Part shown: positions 18,701-29,049 of the stretch, piece by piece
Position numbering within the stretch: position 1 is the first letter of the stretch
Layout of the letters: each line of letters begins with the position of its first letter
Assembly: GCA_964569025.1 (NCBI GenBank)
Contig: CAZMSQ010000004.1
Location: forward strand, 49,933 to 113,932
DNA length: 64,000 nucleotides
DNA from: CAZMSQ01 sp964569025
Lineage (GTDB): Bacteria; Bacteroidota; Bacteroidia; Chitinophagales; Saprospiraceae
Direction of reading: 5' to 3'
The notes under the pieces: model-generated
The model's input: the letters and a program-made list of their open reading frames with translations, nothing else
Database searches by the model: none
Told to the model about the DNA's origin: nothing
Position numbers and translations under genes: made by a program

Positions 18701-19420
18701 ATGAATACACTTTCAATCATCATACCTGCTTATAATGAGGGGTCCACTATCCATTTCATCCTGGACAAGGTTCGGTGTGTCAAACTCCTTCAGGATATTG
18801 ATAAAGAAGTCATTGTAGTCAATGATTGCTCCACGGATAATACAGCTGATGCAGTTGAAGTTTACAGGGCCCAACACCCTGAATTCCCCATCCTTTTAAT
18901 AAGTCATGAAGTGAATATGGGAAAAGGCGCTGCATTACATACTGGCATCGCGAAGGCGACTGGTGAATACCTGATCATTCAGGATGCGGATTTGGAATAC
19001 GACCCGGAAGAGTACAATGATCTTCTCAGGCCTGTACTCAGAGGGATGGCAGATGTAGTATATGGATCGAGATTCCAGGGGAGTAACCCACACAGGATTC
19101 TGTTTTTCTGGCACACCATCGGGAATAAATTTCTGACCTTTTTGTCCAACATGTTCACCAATCTGAACCTGACGGATATGGAGACCTGCTACAAGTTGTT
19201 TTCAACTCCTATGGTGCAGGGCCTGAAACTGTGTGAGAAACGATTCGGGTTTGAGCCAGAAGTCACGGCGCGAATCAGCAGAATACCCGGCGTGCGAATT
19301 TATGAGGTGGGAATCAGTTACTATGGCAGGACGTATGCTGAAGGAAAAAAAATTAACTGGCAGGATGGCTTCAGGGCGATCTACTGCATCTTGAAATACA
19401 ATATCTGGTCTCGTGATTAG
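18701..19420 (+). CDS. Family 2 glycosyltransferase (dolichol-phosphate mannose synthase-like)
   Basis: 239-residue GT-A fold enzyme with no membrane helix. Motifs run in order: LSIIIPAYNEGSTI, EVIVVNDCSTDNT, MGKGAALHTGIAKATGEYLIIQDADLEYDPEEY (DXD-like DAD) and ADVVYGSRFQG. This is the arrangement of bacterial DPM1-like transferases that move a sugar onto a polyprenyl phosphate. There is no GtrA-type partner nearby. The downstream coxC-like gene starts 52 bp later on the same strand. Confidence 0.9.
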   Translation: MNTLSIIIPAYNEGSTIHFILDKVRCVKLLQDIDKEVIVVNDCSTDNTADAVEVYRAQHPEFPILLISHEVNMGKGAALHTGIAKATGEYLIIQDADLEYDPEEYNDLLRPVLRGMADVVYGSRFQGSNPHRILFFWHTIGNKFLTFLSNMFTNLNLTDMETCYKLFSTPMVQGLKLCEKRFGFEPEVTARISRIPGVRIYEVGISYYGRTYAEGKKINWQDGFRAIYCILKYNIWSRD

Positions 19421-19472
19421 ACATCATGTGAACCTGTGCTCAGGAGGCTTGTTTTGTAATCAAACATATGCA

Positions 19473-20090
19473 ATGGCCTACAAACCCGACCACGGCGCCT
19501 ACCGCGAGGATTTCAGATTTCATCCCTACAACATTCTCCTGATATTGGTGCTGTTCAGCATAACGGCACTGTTTCTAGCATTCTCCATCGCCTACATATA
19601 CTCCAGATTCGACACTTCTAGTCCCCCAGTCAGGGTTCCGGCAATCTTTGTCCTGAATACCTTAGTGCTTCTTGCTGGTAGTTATACGCTTGTTCTGACG
19701 AAGCGTGCCTATCGCAACGACCAGACTGAAATGTATAAGCGATATCTCGGGGCCACTCTTATTCTCACTTTTTTATTTCTGGTACTCCAGATCATCGGAT
19801 GGCAACAACTTTTTAGCCAGAATATCTTCATCAACTCAAGCACCTCAGCATCCTATCTGTATGTCATTTCAGGTCTCCACTTTGCCCATGTCGTGGCGGG
19901 CATTCCTTTCCTTGGCATTTTCCTCTATACTGCATGGAAGCGGATGCGCGAACCAGTGAGCGTACTGGTCTATTTTTCTGATCCTGAGAAAAAGCTCAAG
20001 CTGCGATTACTGACCCTCTATTGGCATTTTATCGATGCCCTATGGATCTATCTTGTTCTGTTTTTTTGGATCAATTATCTTGTCAAATAA
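19473..20090 (+). CDS. Cytochrome c oxidase subunit III-like protein
   Basis: 205 residues from the ATG at 19473 (MAYKPDHGAYREDF). Five hydrophobic segments are visible (ILLILVLFSITALFLAF, IFVLNTLVLLAGSYTLV, LGATLILTFLFLVLQIIGW, a fourth around ASYLYVISGLHFAHVV, and the last YWHFIDALWIYLVLFFWI). SGLHFAHVVAG and LTLYWHFIDALWIYLV are hallmarks of heme-copper oxidase subunit III. No subunit I or II gene is in the window, so this copy is isolated from a cox operon. The five-helix length matches the short bacterial form. Confidence 0.88.
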   Translation: MAYKPDHGAYREDFRFHPYNILLILVLFSITALFLAFSIAYIYSRFDTSSPPVRVPAIFVLNTLVLLAGSYTLVLTKRAYRNDQTEMYKRYLGATLILTFLFLVLQIIGWQQLFSQNIFINSSTSASYLYVISGLHFAHVVAGIPFLGIFLYTAWKRMREPVSVLVYFSDPEKKLKLRLLTLYWHFIDALWIYLVLFFWINYLVK

Positions 20091-20109
20091 ATAAGTGTAC
20101 GGCTTAATC

Positions 20110-23106
20110 CTACCACACATAATTAAGCGTCAATTGAAATTGCCTCGGAGGTCCGTAATTTCTGCGCACCAATAGCCCTGAAGCGGCGGGTCCGGTTTGA
20201 ATCTGATTACTTTGCGTGGCATTATTGCTGTAGCCGCTGAGGTTTTCGGCATTGAAAATATTGAAAACATCAGCCCGTACCAGGAGGTCTCCTGTGGCAA
20301 TCGGAACGTCATACACAAGACCGACATCTACCGTCTGAGACCACGGCAATCGATCGTTGTTTCGACTTTCGCCGGGGTAGCGGTCGCTGTTGCCGAGATA
20401 AGCGTCTCCGAATGAAGCCCCGTCTCCGTTGAGATCTGCAGTCCCAAATTCAATGGCATCCGGAACCCGGTTGATGGGCTGGCCGCTTTGGAACAAGCTG
20501 GCGATGTGCACTTCCAGACGCCGCACAGGAAACCAGTTAAATATGCCGCTGATGATATGGGTCCGGTCATTTATCGACGGACCCCACTCTGCTTCAAAAT
20601 TATTGGCGTCCATGGCTCTGAAATTGATGTCTTCAGTATTGTTTTCTAAGTATGACAGGGTGTAATTGATGCGGATTGCATAATCATCTGTCCCGCGTTC
20701 TTTCGAGTAGTTCAAGCTTGCAGCGTAGTAGCGGGATTGTCCTTCAGACTCAGAAAGGATCACATTCCGGGCAATACCGGACACCTGCTGCCCATCAAGG
20801 ATGGTGTACCCGCCTTCAAAGACTGGCACAGGTCTGGAGGAATCTGCAGTGGAAACTGAGCGAACTACCGTGGCATCCGGATCGGTCAATGGATAGGATT
20901 GCGGAGCATTGAGATTGCGAAGACGCAGGAGGTCGAATGACCGATTGTGAACCAAATCGACAAAAAATGTGGCGTGCTCATTAATTTGAATCTGATAGCC
21001 GATGGTCACCTGATGAGAATACGGATTGGATAAGCCCTGAGGGTTGAGTATTCTGCGCTCGTTACTGAAAATCGATTCGCGCTGGTCAGCCAGTTCTTGA
21101 GGAAGTGGCCCTTGAAGATACTCCACTTGAGATGAGAATGCAGAGAGATTTCCAACGTAAGTGACATCGTCCAAATTGGTGTCGGCAGGAAGAATACCCT
21201 GTTCAATCAATGCCTCAAGCTGTCGCGTGAAATCTGCTGATTGGGTACTTTGTTGGAGGGCATCGCTGTATACGGCATATGGGATTTTATCATAAAACAG
21301 GCCATAGCCTCCCCTAATAGCAGACTTAGGGCCGAGTTTATAATTGGCGTTTAGTCGGGGACTAAAGTTATCGCGGTCAGCCGGAGCACCACCACTCGCC
21401 GTCAAGTTGTCAAAATCGTATCTGATACCTGCTGTAATGGTCAGTCGCCTGCTGGCTGTCCATCGGTCTTCAACAAAGGCCGAATACACCGTTTGTTGCC
21501 CGTCAATTGAGGCTGGCCGCAGCTCCACTGCATAGTCCAGTACCTCTGCCGAAGCGGGGATGTCTGCAGGGGTCAGAGTTGAACCTTTTCCAGACAAACG
21601 GATGGCGTCAATCTGGGGCTGAGTCAACTTGACCCGGTAGTTGCCGGCCGGATTTCCTCCGCCCAGCAAACTATGGGCACTGCTGATGATATTCACCCCA
21701 GCTTTTATCGTGTGCGTGGGGAGGTAATATTTCAGCGTTTGTTTGACCTGAAAACTGGCTTCTGTCTGGTCAAATGTAAAACCCGGATGACCGATTATAG
21801 CAATCGGCAGCTCAGAGGGATTCAAAAGTGTTACCTGAGGGCCACCGCCAGATAGCGGTCGGGCGTAATTCCATCGAAATCTCGCAAACTGAAAAGCTGT
21901 CTCGGACACAAAAGGTCCGTTGAGGTAAGAATGCGTAGAGGCGACCAGAAGGGCATTGCGATCCTGCACGCTTCCGGCTCCGGGGAAAAGCACTCCACCT
22001 TCAAGACCACCGCCTTGCCGCTCAATGCCCGTCTGGCCGACATTGACCCTGAGCATGGATCGGAATCGTGCATTCCAGTGCTGATCAATTCTGGCAGACA
22101 AGTATGTCATGCGATTGGTCCCCCTAATGGTTTCAGCTACTCCGAGATCCGGGGAGATGAGCGCGTTGTCTTTCACATCAGTGGTGTGCTCTACGTTGAT
22201 ATAATAAAAGGTCCGGTCTCTGACAAGTGCTCCCCCAGCGCCAAACCCCGCCTGGTACCGTTTGAAGCCATTCAGTACTGGATTACCCGATAGATCCCGC
22301 TGTGGAGCATTGGGTCTGCCATCCAGAGCGGGTCCTGGCCTGTGGATGAGGAATACTTCTCCAGTAGGGGTGTTTGTGCCGGCCCGACTGGTCAAATTGA
22401 CAACACCATTTGCAGTCAGGCCGTATTCTGAGGAATAGTTATTGGTAAGCACGGTTAAATTGCGGGTCGCACCGACCGGCATAGCAAATTTTTGACCTCC
22501 AAGGAATCGTTCGTTATTGTCCAACCCGTCAATCAGGTAGCTGGTATAGAGCGAGTTGGCCCCGTTAATGCTGACATTTGGTGCTTCCGGATAAAATCCT
22601 GTAGCCTGAGAGACATTCGGGAGTCGGAATAAGACCCTCGTCATATCCCGACCTTCAATAGGAAGTTGGCGGATTTCTTCCTGACGCAACTCGAATCGGA
22701 CTTCCGAGTCAGTTCGGTTGATTCGTGTGGTCGGGGAGGCAAGCACCACAGCTTCCTCAAGGTCTATTGATTGAGTAGGATACAAAAATAATTCAACGCT
22801 CAAGGTATGCTGGCCATAAGCTTCGACCTGCACTGATTCGGAATTGTAAACATCGGATTGAGGAGTTGTGATTTCGTAACCAGGTCCGGGTGGGACGGAT
22901 TGAAACCTGACGCGTCCTTCTGAATCAGAAATGATCCTTTCATTGATTGACAAATTGCTGTTTGTGAGCACCACAGCAAGACCTGAAACAGGACGCTGAC
23001 TGAGCGCGTCTGTCAAGAGTACTGAAATATCCTCCTGACCAGATGCTGGATTGGCTGCGAGAAGCAGCAGAACCAGGACGAAGGCTGAGAGAGATGAAAT
23101 TCTCAT
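20110..23106 (-). CDS. TonB-dependent outer-membrane receptor (Oar-like, carboxypeptidase-regulatory domain)
   Basis: 998 residues from the ATG at 23106, which gives a clean signal peptide (LSAFVLVLLLLAANPASG). After it comes a carboxypeptidase-regulatory-like domain (residues about 25-115), then a plug domain (RQLPIEGRDMTRVLFRLPNV, ANSLYTSYLIDGLDNN) and a long beta barrel ending in an aromatic residue (FQLTLNYVW). There is no obvious TonB box. Such receptors import large substrates across the outer membrane; no SusD partner is nearby, so glycan uptake is not indicated. It converges on the coxC-like gene with 19 bp between. Confidence 0.92.
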   Translation of the reverse strand: MRISSLSAFVLVLLLLAANPASGQEDISVLLTDALSQRPVSGLAVVLTNSNLSINERIISDSEGRVRFQSVPPGPGYEITTPQSDVYNSESVQVEAYGQHTLSVELFLYPTQSIDLEEAVVLASPTTRINRTDSEVRFELRQEEIRQLPIEGRDMTRVLFRLPNVSQATGFYPEAPNVSINGANSLYTSYLIDGLDNNERFLGGQKFAMPVGATRNLTVLTNNYSSEYGLTANGVVNLTSRAGTNTPTGEVFLIHRPGPALDGRPNAPQRDLSGNPVLNGFKRYQAGFGAGGALVRDRTFYYINVEHTTDVKDNALISPDLGVAETIRGTNRMTYLSARIDQHWNARFRSMLRVNVGQTGIERQGGGLEGGVLFPGAGSVQDRNALLVASTHSYLNGPFVSETAFQFARFRWNYARPLSGGGPQVTLLNPSELPIAIIGHPGFTFDQTEASFQVKQTLKYYLPTHTIKAGVNIISSAHSLLGGGNPAGNYRVKLTQPQIDAIRLSGKGSTLTPADIPASAEVLDYAVELRPASIDGQQTVYSAFVEDRWTASRRLTITAGIRYDFDNLTASGGAPADRDNFSPRLNANYKLGPKSAIRGGYGLFYDKIPYAVYSDALQQSTQSADFTRQLEALIEQGILPADTNLDDVTYVGNLSAFSSQVEYLQGPLPQELADQRESIFSNERRILNPQGLSNPYSHQVTIGYQIQINEHATFFVDLVHNRSFDLLRLRNLNAPQSYPLTDPDATVVRSVSTADSSRPVPVFEGGYTILDGQQVSGIARNVILSESEGQSRYYAASLNYSKERGTDDYAIRINYTLSYLENNTEDINFRAMDANNFEAEWGPSINDRTHIISGIFNWFPVRRLEVHIASLFQSGQPINRVPDAIEFGTADLNGDGASFGDAYLGNSDRYPGESRNNDRLPWSQTVDVGLVYDVPIATGDLLVRADVFNIFNAENLSGYSNNATQSNQIQTGPAASGLLVRRNYGPPRQFQLTLNYVW

Positions 23107-23253
23107 AAGTTGAAATCTGGCATTCACGGAAAAGGTGGAAATAAGCGCGGTATATGAGCTAAGCAACAATTGAGGAATATGAACGGAAACCTATGAAGGT
23201 TACCTGCGAGAAATGAATCTCTTTGGTTGGAATTCTGGATACGATTCGAAGCC

Positions 23254-23736
23254 TTACTGACTGGACCCGTCATCAAGCGATCCAATCGACTTTTGTAATT
23301 CAACTCCGCGGGATAAACTATTCATCATGTCATCCCGGACTTTTTCAATTGCCTGAAGTTCGTTGTTCAGGGCATTCAAAATACTCGAATGCTCCTCCCC
23401 TGCTTTTCTCATGGTCTCCGGGCGATGGGCTGAGATCCCTTTCATCCAGTCCATCATCCCCATTTCAGCTGAGTTGATGGCAGCAATTGCAAGTTTTACC
23501 TCCTCCACGCTCGGATGGGTTTCATTGGTTTCTACCCATTTTTTTAAATTCCTTTTGATTCGGTTCAAATCAGCCATTTTGGGCATGACGTCATCATGAA
23601 CCACCATGACGCTTGCAAAGAGGGAATCCTCTTTCAATTCAGGGCTTTGGCTCTGATTGTTCGCAGCTTCATGTGTGTTGCATGAGAAAAGAGTGACGAA
23701 TGAGAGTGCTGAGAGTGCTAAAAAAACGATTTTCAT
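23254..23736 (-). CDS. Hypothetical lipoprotein
   Basis: 160-residue small secreted protein. The N-terminus LALSALSFVTLFSCNTHE carries a lipobox ending at Cys19. The mature part is mainly helical: MVVHDDVMPKMADLNRIKR, then IAAINSAEMGMMDWMKGISAH and a long helix with EEHSSILNALNNELQAIEKV. Proteins with an H-D-x-VMP-K-M start and a MMDWM motif are common small lipoproteins in this phylum, but I know no function for them. It sits upstream of the TonB receptor on the same strand with a 147 bp gap. Confidence 0.75.
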   Translation of the reverse strand: MKIVFLALSALSFVTLFSCNTHEAANNQSQSPELKEDSLFASVMVVHDDVMPKMADLNRIKRNLKKWVETNETHPSVEEVKLAIAAINSAEMGMMDWMKGISAHRPETMRKAGEEHSSILNALNNELQAIEKVRDDMMNSLSRGVELQKSIGSLDDGSSQ

Positions 23737-23860
23737 AGTACGGATAGATTGAATACTTTCACGGTTCCGAAAGCTAAGGAGACTTTCTCATAAGGCCAAG
23801 GAAAAACGTAACCTGAATGCTCTCCTTGTTTTAAGGTGGTATTCTATTGTTGAATGATAC

Positions 23861-26527
23861 ATGCGATTTGTCACAGCGATGGTATGGGTGGGTCTGTGGA
23901 TTCAAGCAGGGCTCTCGCCCATACTTGCACAGCCTATTAATTCCGAACGAGAGATCGGTTTAGAGAATACCGCCCAAAGGACATACACCACGAGTCGTCT
24001 TTCGGGAGAGAGTCCGCTGATTGATGGAAACCTCAGGGATTCTTGCTGGGCGCAGGTTTCATGGTCCGGAGACTTTACACAGCGATCGCCCGAAGACGGG
24101 GGGCACCCTCTTCAGCCTACTGCATTTAAGATTCTCTACGACGACCGTAATCTTTACATAGCCTGGCGCTGTTATGACAGTGCCCCGGATAGCCTTGTGC
24201 GGCGCATGTCCCGCCGTGACGGGTTCGAAGGTGATTGGGTGGAAATCAATCTGGACAGTTACTTTGACAAGCGAACTGCTTTTTCCTTCACAGCATCTGT
24301 TTCTGGTGTCCGAAATGATGAAATGGTTTCAAATGACGGACGATCGTGGGATCCGACCTGGAATCCCGTTTGGTATCTCAAGACCTCAATCGATTCGCTG
24401 GGATGGGTGGCTGAAGCACGAATCCCTCTCAATCAGCTGCGTTTTGCAGATCTTCCGAAACAAGTTTGGGGCATTCAGGTAACACGTCGGAATTTTCGGC
24501 ATGAGTCGCGAAGTGTGTGGCAATACATCCCTCAGAACAGCGGTTACTGGGTTTCCGGATTCGGAGAATTGCACGGTATTAAAGGTGTCAAGCCGCCAAG
24601 GCGAATTGAGCTGCAGCCGTATATGGTGGCGAGTTATCAGCGCTTTCCCGCATTGGATGGTGACCCGCTGGAGGATGGGTCACGCTATGTTTTGAATACA
24701 GGATTGGACGGCAAGTTCGGGGTGACTTCTGATCTGACGGTTGATTTCACTGTCAATCCGGATTTCGGTCAGGTCGAAGCTGACCCTTCTGCCATCAACA
24801 TCAACGGATTCCAAATTTTTTTCCAGGAACGCCGTCCATTTTTTGTGGAGAGCCAGAACATCTTCGAGTATCCGGTGAATGGCGGTGGAGGGGGTGATTT
24901 GCTCTTTTATTCCCGCCGCATCGGGGCAGCTCCAGTGAAACAACTTTCTGCTGACCCTGAGGTTGAACGATATGTCAGTCAGCCCGAGCAAACGACCTTA
25001 CTTGGTGCTGCCAAATTGAGCGGGAAAACCCGGAAGGGACTGTCTGTTGGATTGCTTGAATCTTTGACGGCGCGTGAATATGCCACCATCAGTTCAAAAG
25101 GGGAAGAAAGTCGTCTGGCCGTTCAGCCTCTGGCGAATTATGTGGTTGCACGGGTTATGCAAGATTTTCGTGAGGGTAACACAGTTATTGGGGGGATTCT
25201 GACTGCAACAAGTCGCTCGTGGGACGGACAGGAATTCTCTCCCTATTTACACAACAGGGCCTTTTCCGGGGGTATTGATGGCATTCATCGATGGAGCGAC
25301 CAAACCTGGAAGGTTGAAGGTAGTTTGTACGGAAGTCGGGTTGAAGGGTCTCCCGAGCGCATTCTCAAAACCCAAACTGCCTTTGAGCATTTATTTCAAA
25401 GGCCGGATGCGAGGCATCTGTCCATTGACTCAAGTGCCACATCACTCAGCGGGTATGGTGGGCATCTCGACTTTGGGAAAATACGTGGCAATCTTACCTT
25501 CAACACCGGAGTCAGCTGGCGCAGCCCGGGTCTTGAGCTCAATGATGTAGGATTTCTCTCCCAGACTGACCTGATTCGAATGCAATCAGGAGTTCGGTAT
25601 CAGATAAATCGCCCGAACGGTTTGTTCAGGACGTATTCAGGCAGCCTGAATCACCGGCTCAACTGGAATTTTGCCGGGCAGCATTTACACCAAAGCCTCC
25701 AGACGAATTTGAGAGGAGAATTCCGGAATTTTTGGGTTGCATCTCTCGGATTTGGGAAAGAATTGAAGGATATCTCCCAGACAGCACTTTTTGGTGGACC
25801 TTCCCTGCGGCGCCCAAACGGCTCTTCGGTCTCCCTCAATGTTTCTACTGACCGTCGCAGTCGAATTATTTACTCGATTGGTACTTCACAGGTTTGGGGC
25901 ACCGACAATGGAATCAGGATTTGGTCTGTCGAAGGTGGTGTTGACTGGAGGCCTATCGATGCACTCAGAGTGAGCACCCTGGCTTCTTTTCGCGTATTCC
26001 AGCGTCCGGTCCAGTACGTTGGTCGGGCGGTTTTTGATGAGCTCACCAGATACATTGCTGGCTCAGTCGACCAACGAACCCTCAGTATCACCCTTCGTAT
26101 CAATTACAATATTACACCTGACTTCACCATTCAATTCTACGGCCAGCCCTTCATTTCAAGAGGCAGATATTCAGACTACAAATACATCGCCAATCCTCAA
26201 AGTAAGGTATTGGCAGAACGATTTACCCCATACACTTCCTCGGAGATTTCAGGAGTTGATGGAGTGTTCAACATTCGGGAGTCAGATTCTCTCCTTCCGG
26301 AGTACAGCTTTCGAGACCCTGATTTCAGCTTTATTCAATTCCGCAGCAACCTGGTGGCTCGATGGGAATACATCCCTGGCTCGGAGCTTTTCCTTGTATG
26401 GTCCCAATCAACCACACCTCCTGGTAATCCGGCAGATGAGCTTTGGAGGAGTTTCACGCAAGGTTTTGGGGGTCAGCTCGGTTCACATAATCTTGTGGTG
26501 AAACTGACGTATCGGTTTTATCGATGA
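23861..26527 (+). CDS. DUF5916 outer-membrane protein with family 9 carbohydrate-binding-like domain
   Basis: 888 residues with a signal peptide at the N-terminus (WVGLWIQAGLSPILAQ). Residues about 45-215 match a CBM9-like domain: LIDGNLRDSCWAQVSW, FKILYDDRNLYIAWRCYD and WVAEARIPLNQLRF. The rest is the beta-rich DUF5916 barrel (LTVDFTVNPDFGQVEADPS, FFQERRPFFVESQNIFEYP) and ends in an aromatic-rich strand LVVKLTYRFYR. Its role is unknown; it is an outer-membrane protein that may bind glycans or protein partners. It converges on the acyltransferase gene 5 bp away. Confidence 0.9.
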   Translation: MRFVTAMVWVGLWIQAGLSPILAQPINSEREIGLENTAQRTYTTSRLSGESPLIDGNLRDSCWAQVSWSGDFTQRSPEDGGHPLQPTAFKILYDDRNLYIAWRCYDSAPDSLVRRMSRRDGFEGDWVEINLDSYFDKRTAFSFTASVSGVRNDEMVSNDGRSWDPTWNPVWYLKTSIDSLGWVAEARIPLNQLRFADLPKQVWGIQVTRRNFRHESRSVWQYIPQNSGYWVSGFGELHGIKGVKPPRRIELQPYMVASYQRFPALDGDPLEDGSRYVLNTGLDGKFGVTSDLTVDFTVNPDFGQVEADPSAININGFQIFFQERRPFFVESQNIFEYPVNGGGGGDLLFYSRRIGAAPVKQLSADPEVERYVSQPEQTTLLGAAKLSGKTRKGLSVGLLESLTAREYATISSKGEESRLAVQPLANYVVARVMQDFREGNTVIGGILTATSRSWDGQEFSPYLHNRAFSGGIDGIHRWSDQTWKVEGSLYGSRVEGSPERILKTQTAFEHLFQRPDARHLSIDSSATSLSGYGGHLDFGKIRGNLTFNTGVSWRSPGLELNDVGFLSQTDLIRMQSGVRYQINRPNGLFRTYSGSLNHRLNWNFAGQHLHQSLQTNLRGEFRNFWVASLGFGKELKDISQTALFGGPSLRRPNGSSVSLNVSTDRRSRIIYSIGTSQVWGTDNGIRIWSVEGGVDWRPIDALRVSTLASFRVFQRPVQYVGRAVFDELTRYIAGSVDQRTLSITLRINYNITPDFTIQFYGQPFISRGRYSDYKYIANPQSKVLAERFTPYTSSEISGVDGVFNIRESDSLLPEYSFRDPDFSFIQFRSNLVARWEYIPGSELFLVWSQSTTPPGNPADELWRSFTQGFGGQLGSHNLVVKLTYRFYR

Positions 26528-26532
26528 TATTA

Positions 26533-28239
26533 TTAAAAACCAGCCTCCTCCCCCATCGTCATCATGGCATGAACTCTATCAACCAAATGATAGCCTTCCA
26601 GTCGGTTATGGTAATAGTACAATAATTTAAAATCATGGGAAAGCACTTCTCCTGATTTATTCAGTAACAAGGGCTTCCGGTCATGATAGGTGCCCAGCTT
26701 TTTGAGGCCATCTCTGACCAGAGCTTCAGCGTCTCCGGTAATCTCTGGTGCCAAACGGACTTTTCCGTCCCTTTCCATTTCGAGGAGCACCTGCTGATAG
26801 TGTCGTACCTCTCCGATGAATTCCTGAAGACGCAGCTTCAGGTCTTCTGTTGGCAGACGGAGAAGAGCAAAGAGGTCCAGACCGGGATGCTGGTCCTTTA
26901 ACACATGAAAGGCTACATAGGCCACCAGATGGCTGGACAGGACAGTGTTTTCTCTGCGGTAGAGCTCAATAATTTTTTGAGACAATGTGCGTGTGAATTC
27001 CGATTCGCGCTGCAAATCCGGAGTCACAGAGTCGCCGAAAAAGAAAAACTCTCGCAGGCTAATCATTCGGCCATCCTTGCCATGACTGTGACCATTGGCA
27101 TCCACTGGATTTCCGATGACATCTACTGGCTGACCAAAGGACAAGGTGATGTCTGAGGTGGCTGAAAAAAATTGCCACGTAAATTTGATGATTTGGCGAA
27201 TGCTGCTTCCGTAATCGCGGGTCCGGATGTATTGTTCTCTGCCCGTTCTTCTCAAATGATTTTCAATCAGAGATTTGGCTTCAAGTACGAAATTATAGCC
27301 TATGACCAAAGGCACAATAATGACTTTACGTGTATCTCCCTTTTCAAGGAGGGCACGCTGTGCTTCAACGGTGGTGCCGAGTAGTCCCAGTTTGAGTTGC
27401 GTTTCCATACTCCCTGATCGGGATCTTGTTCCTCCGGGAAAGAAAAGGGTGTTGGTGCCCTGCTCGATCGACAGGCATGACATTGTCTTTAGTGTTTCGA
27501 GGTAAATCTGGTTTTTCTTCCGCCTGTCCACCCGGTAGGCCCCCAACCTATTCATATAATAGGCTGCTGGTCCGAAATTGTAGAGGTTCAGCCCTGCGCC
27601 ATATGAAAACGATGGTAACCCGAGTACCGCATCCATCGCATAGCCCACAAGGATGGAATCCAGATTGCTGAAGTGGGTTGGCACAACAACCAGAATATGG
27701 TCTCTAGCAAGCTGCCGGATTTCCTCAAGCGGACCTCGTACAATGAGTTTTTCATACAATTGGCGCCTGGTGCCCCAAAAAAGTCTTCCCTTTGGAGCTG
27801 CTGCATTCAGGAGCCATTTGAAAAATGCAGTGAGAAATCTGCGGGCAAACAAAAATGTCTTTTTGTTGAATGTTCCGACAATCTCTTCCGCATACCGGTG
27901 CACAATCGTGCGCAGTATTGTCGTGATTTCCTCTGCATAGTTCGAAGCATTTATTGAATTGTCAGTAGCAACCAACCGCTTGCTGATCTGCTTCCAAAAC
28001 ACCTGTTCGTCTCCCGGGTCTACACGCCATGGAGACTCCTTCATCCGGATTCGCTCTTTGTAAATGGTATGTGCGATACTGTCTTTCAGACCCTCAATGC
28101 GGCGATTTTCAAGAAGCCTCCGAACTGTTTCATCGGTCAAGTCCTTTACAAATTGTTCCCTTCTCGAGTGAAGCTGATAAATCGGCCATTTCTCGATGTC
28201 AGGAATGAGATCAGGAAATAAATACTGCGCTCGTTTCAT
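26533..28239 (-). CDS. Glycerol-3-phosphate/1-acylglycerol-3-phosphate acyltransferase family protein (PlsB/PlsC-like)
   Basis: 568-residue acyltransferase. The catalytic HX4D motif is seen as VVPTHFSNLDSILVGY near residue 190 and the FPGGTRSR element follows near 270, the hallmark layout of the PlsB/PlsC fold. Members esterify acyl chains onto glycerol phosphates during phospholipid synthesis. It differs from E. coli PlsB in length, so the exact substrate is open. It follows engB on the same strand with a 29 bp gap; both reading frames have no terminator between them. Confidence 0.85.
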   Translation of the reverse strand: MKRAQYLFPDLIPDIEKWPIYQLHSRREQFVKDLTDETVRRLLENRRIEGLKDSIAHTIYKERIRMKESPWRVDPGDEQVFWKQISKRLVATDNSINASNYAEEITTILRTIVHRYAEEIVGTFNKKTFLFARRFLTAFFKWLLNAAAPKGRLFWGTRRQLYEKLIVRGPLEEIRQLARDHILVVVPTHFSNLDSILVGYAMDAVLGLPSFSYGAGLNLYNFGPAAYYMNRLGAYRVDRRKKNQIYLETLKTMSCLSIEQGTNTLFFPGGTRSRSGSMETQLKLGLLGTTVEAQRALLEKGDTRKVIIVPLVIGYNFVLEAKSLIENHLRRTGREQYIRTRDYGSSIRQIIKFTWQFFSATSDITLSFGQPVDVIGNPVDANGHSHGKDGRMISLREFFFFGDSVTPDLQRESEFTRTLSQKIIELYRRENTVLSSHLVAYVAFHVLKDQHPGLDLFALLRLPTEDLKLRLQEFIGEVRHYQQVLLEMERDGKVRLAPEITGDAEALVRDGLKKLGTYHDRKPLLLNKSGEVLSHDFKLLYYYHNRLEGYHLVDRVHAMMTMGEEAGF

Positions 28240-28268
28240 AGGGTGTGTTGTAGATAGGCATCAAAAAC

Positions 28269-28877
28269 TCATTCTTCAACGACTGGGTGCTGCTCAATCA
28301 AATGCTGGATATATTGGAGAACTTCCCCAATCCCTTGGCCTGTAGCAGATGAGGTTGAAAAACAAGGGGGGAGTGTTTCCCATTCCTCCAGCATGGCATT
28401 CTGAAATGCCAGGATATTGGATTCGTGATCTACTTTTTTCTTATCTGTCTTGGTAAAGACCAGAACAAAGGGGACATGCATTTCTCCCAACCAATTAATA
28501 AATTCCAAATCAATGGCCTGAGGCAAGACATTTGAATCAATCAACACAAATGCACACAACAGTTGAGGCCTGAGCACCAGATAGTCCTGAACCATCTTGC
28601 GCCACTTTTCCCGCTTTGTCTTTGAAATACGGGCATATCCATATCCAGGCAAATCGACCAGATGCCATGCTCGGTTGATGAGAAAATAATTGATTAACTG
28701 CGTCTTTCCGGGCGTATTCGAAGTATGCGCCAGACTTTTATGCCCTGTAATCGCATTTATCAACGATGATTTACCCACGTTTGACCGTCCGATGAATGCA
28801 AATTCCGGCTTGTCAGAGTCGGGGCATTGGTGAACTCCGGGATAACTCCCTGCAAAGGCGGCAAAATGAACTGACAT
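28269..28877 (-). CDS. engB: Ribosome biogenesis GTP-binding protein EngB (YihA/YsxC)
   Basis: 202 residues from the ATG at 28877, which fits the family length; the frame stays open to 29015 but the extra part has no family sequence. GTPase motifs are G1 FIGRSNVGKSSLINAI, G3 DLPGYGYA and G4 LVFTKTDKK. EngB is an essential TRAFAC GTPase acting in large ribosomal subunit maturation in the cytoplasm. It precedes an acyltransferase gene by 29 bp and is divergent from a porin-like gene (172 bp between starts). Confidence 0.95.
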   Translation of the reverse strand: MSVHFAAFAGSYPGVHQCPDSDKPEFAFIGRSNVGKSSLINAITGHKSLAHTSNTPGKTQLINYFLINRAWHLVDLPGYGYARISKTKREKWRKMVQDYLVLRPQLLCAFVLIDSNVLPQAIDLEFINWLGEMHVPFVLVFTKTDKKKVDHESNILAFQNAMLEEWETLPPCFSTSSATGQGIGEVLQYIQHLIEQHPVVEE

Positions 28878-29049
28878 ATGGGGATGCTCTGGGTATCTTT
28901 TATGATACGAACAAACGGCAATGTACGGATTTTGATGCAGGATTTGTGATATTGACGGTATGCAGTGCGGGACATCAACAACCAAAATGAAAGATTCGCG
29001 GACAATGCAGGTCAATCATTCATCGTTTTGCTATGAAACCTTTCAACCT

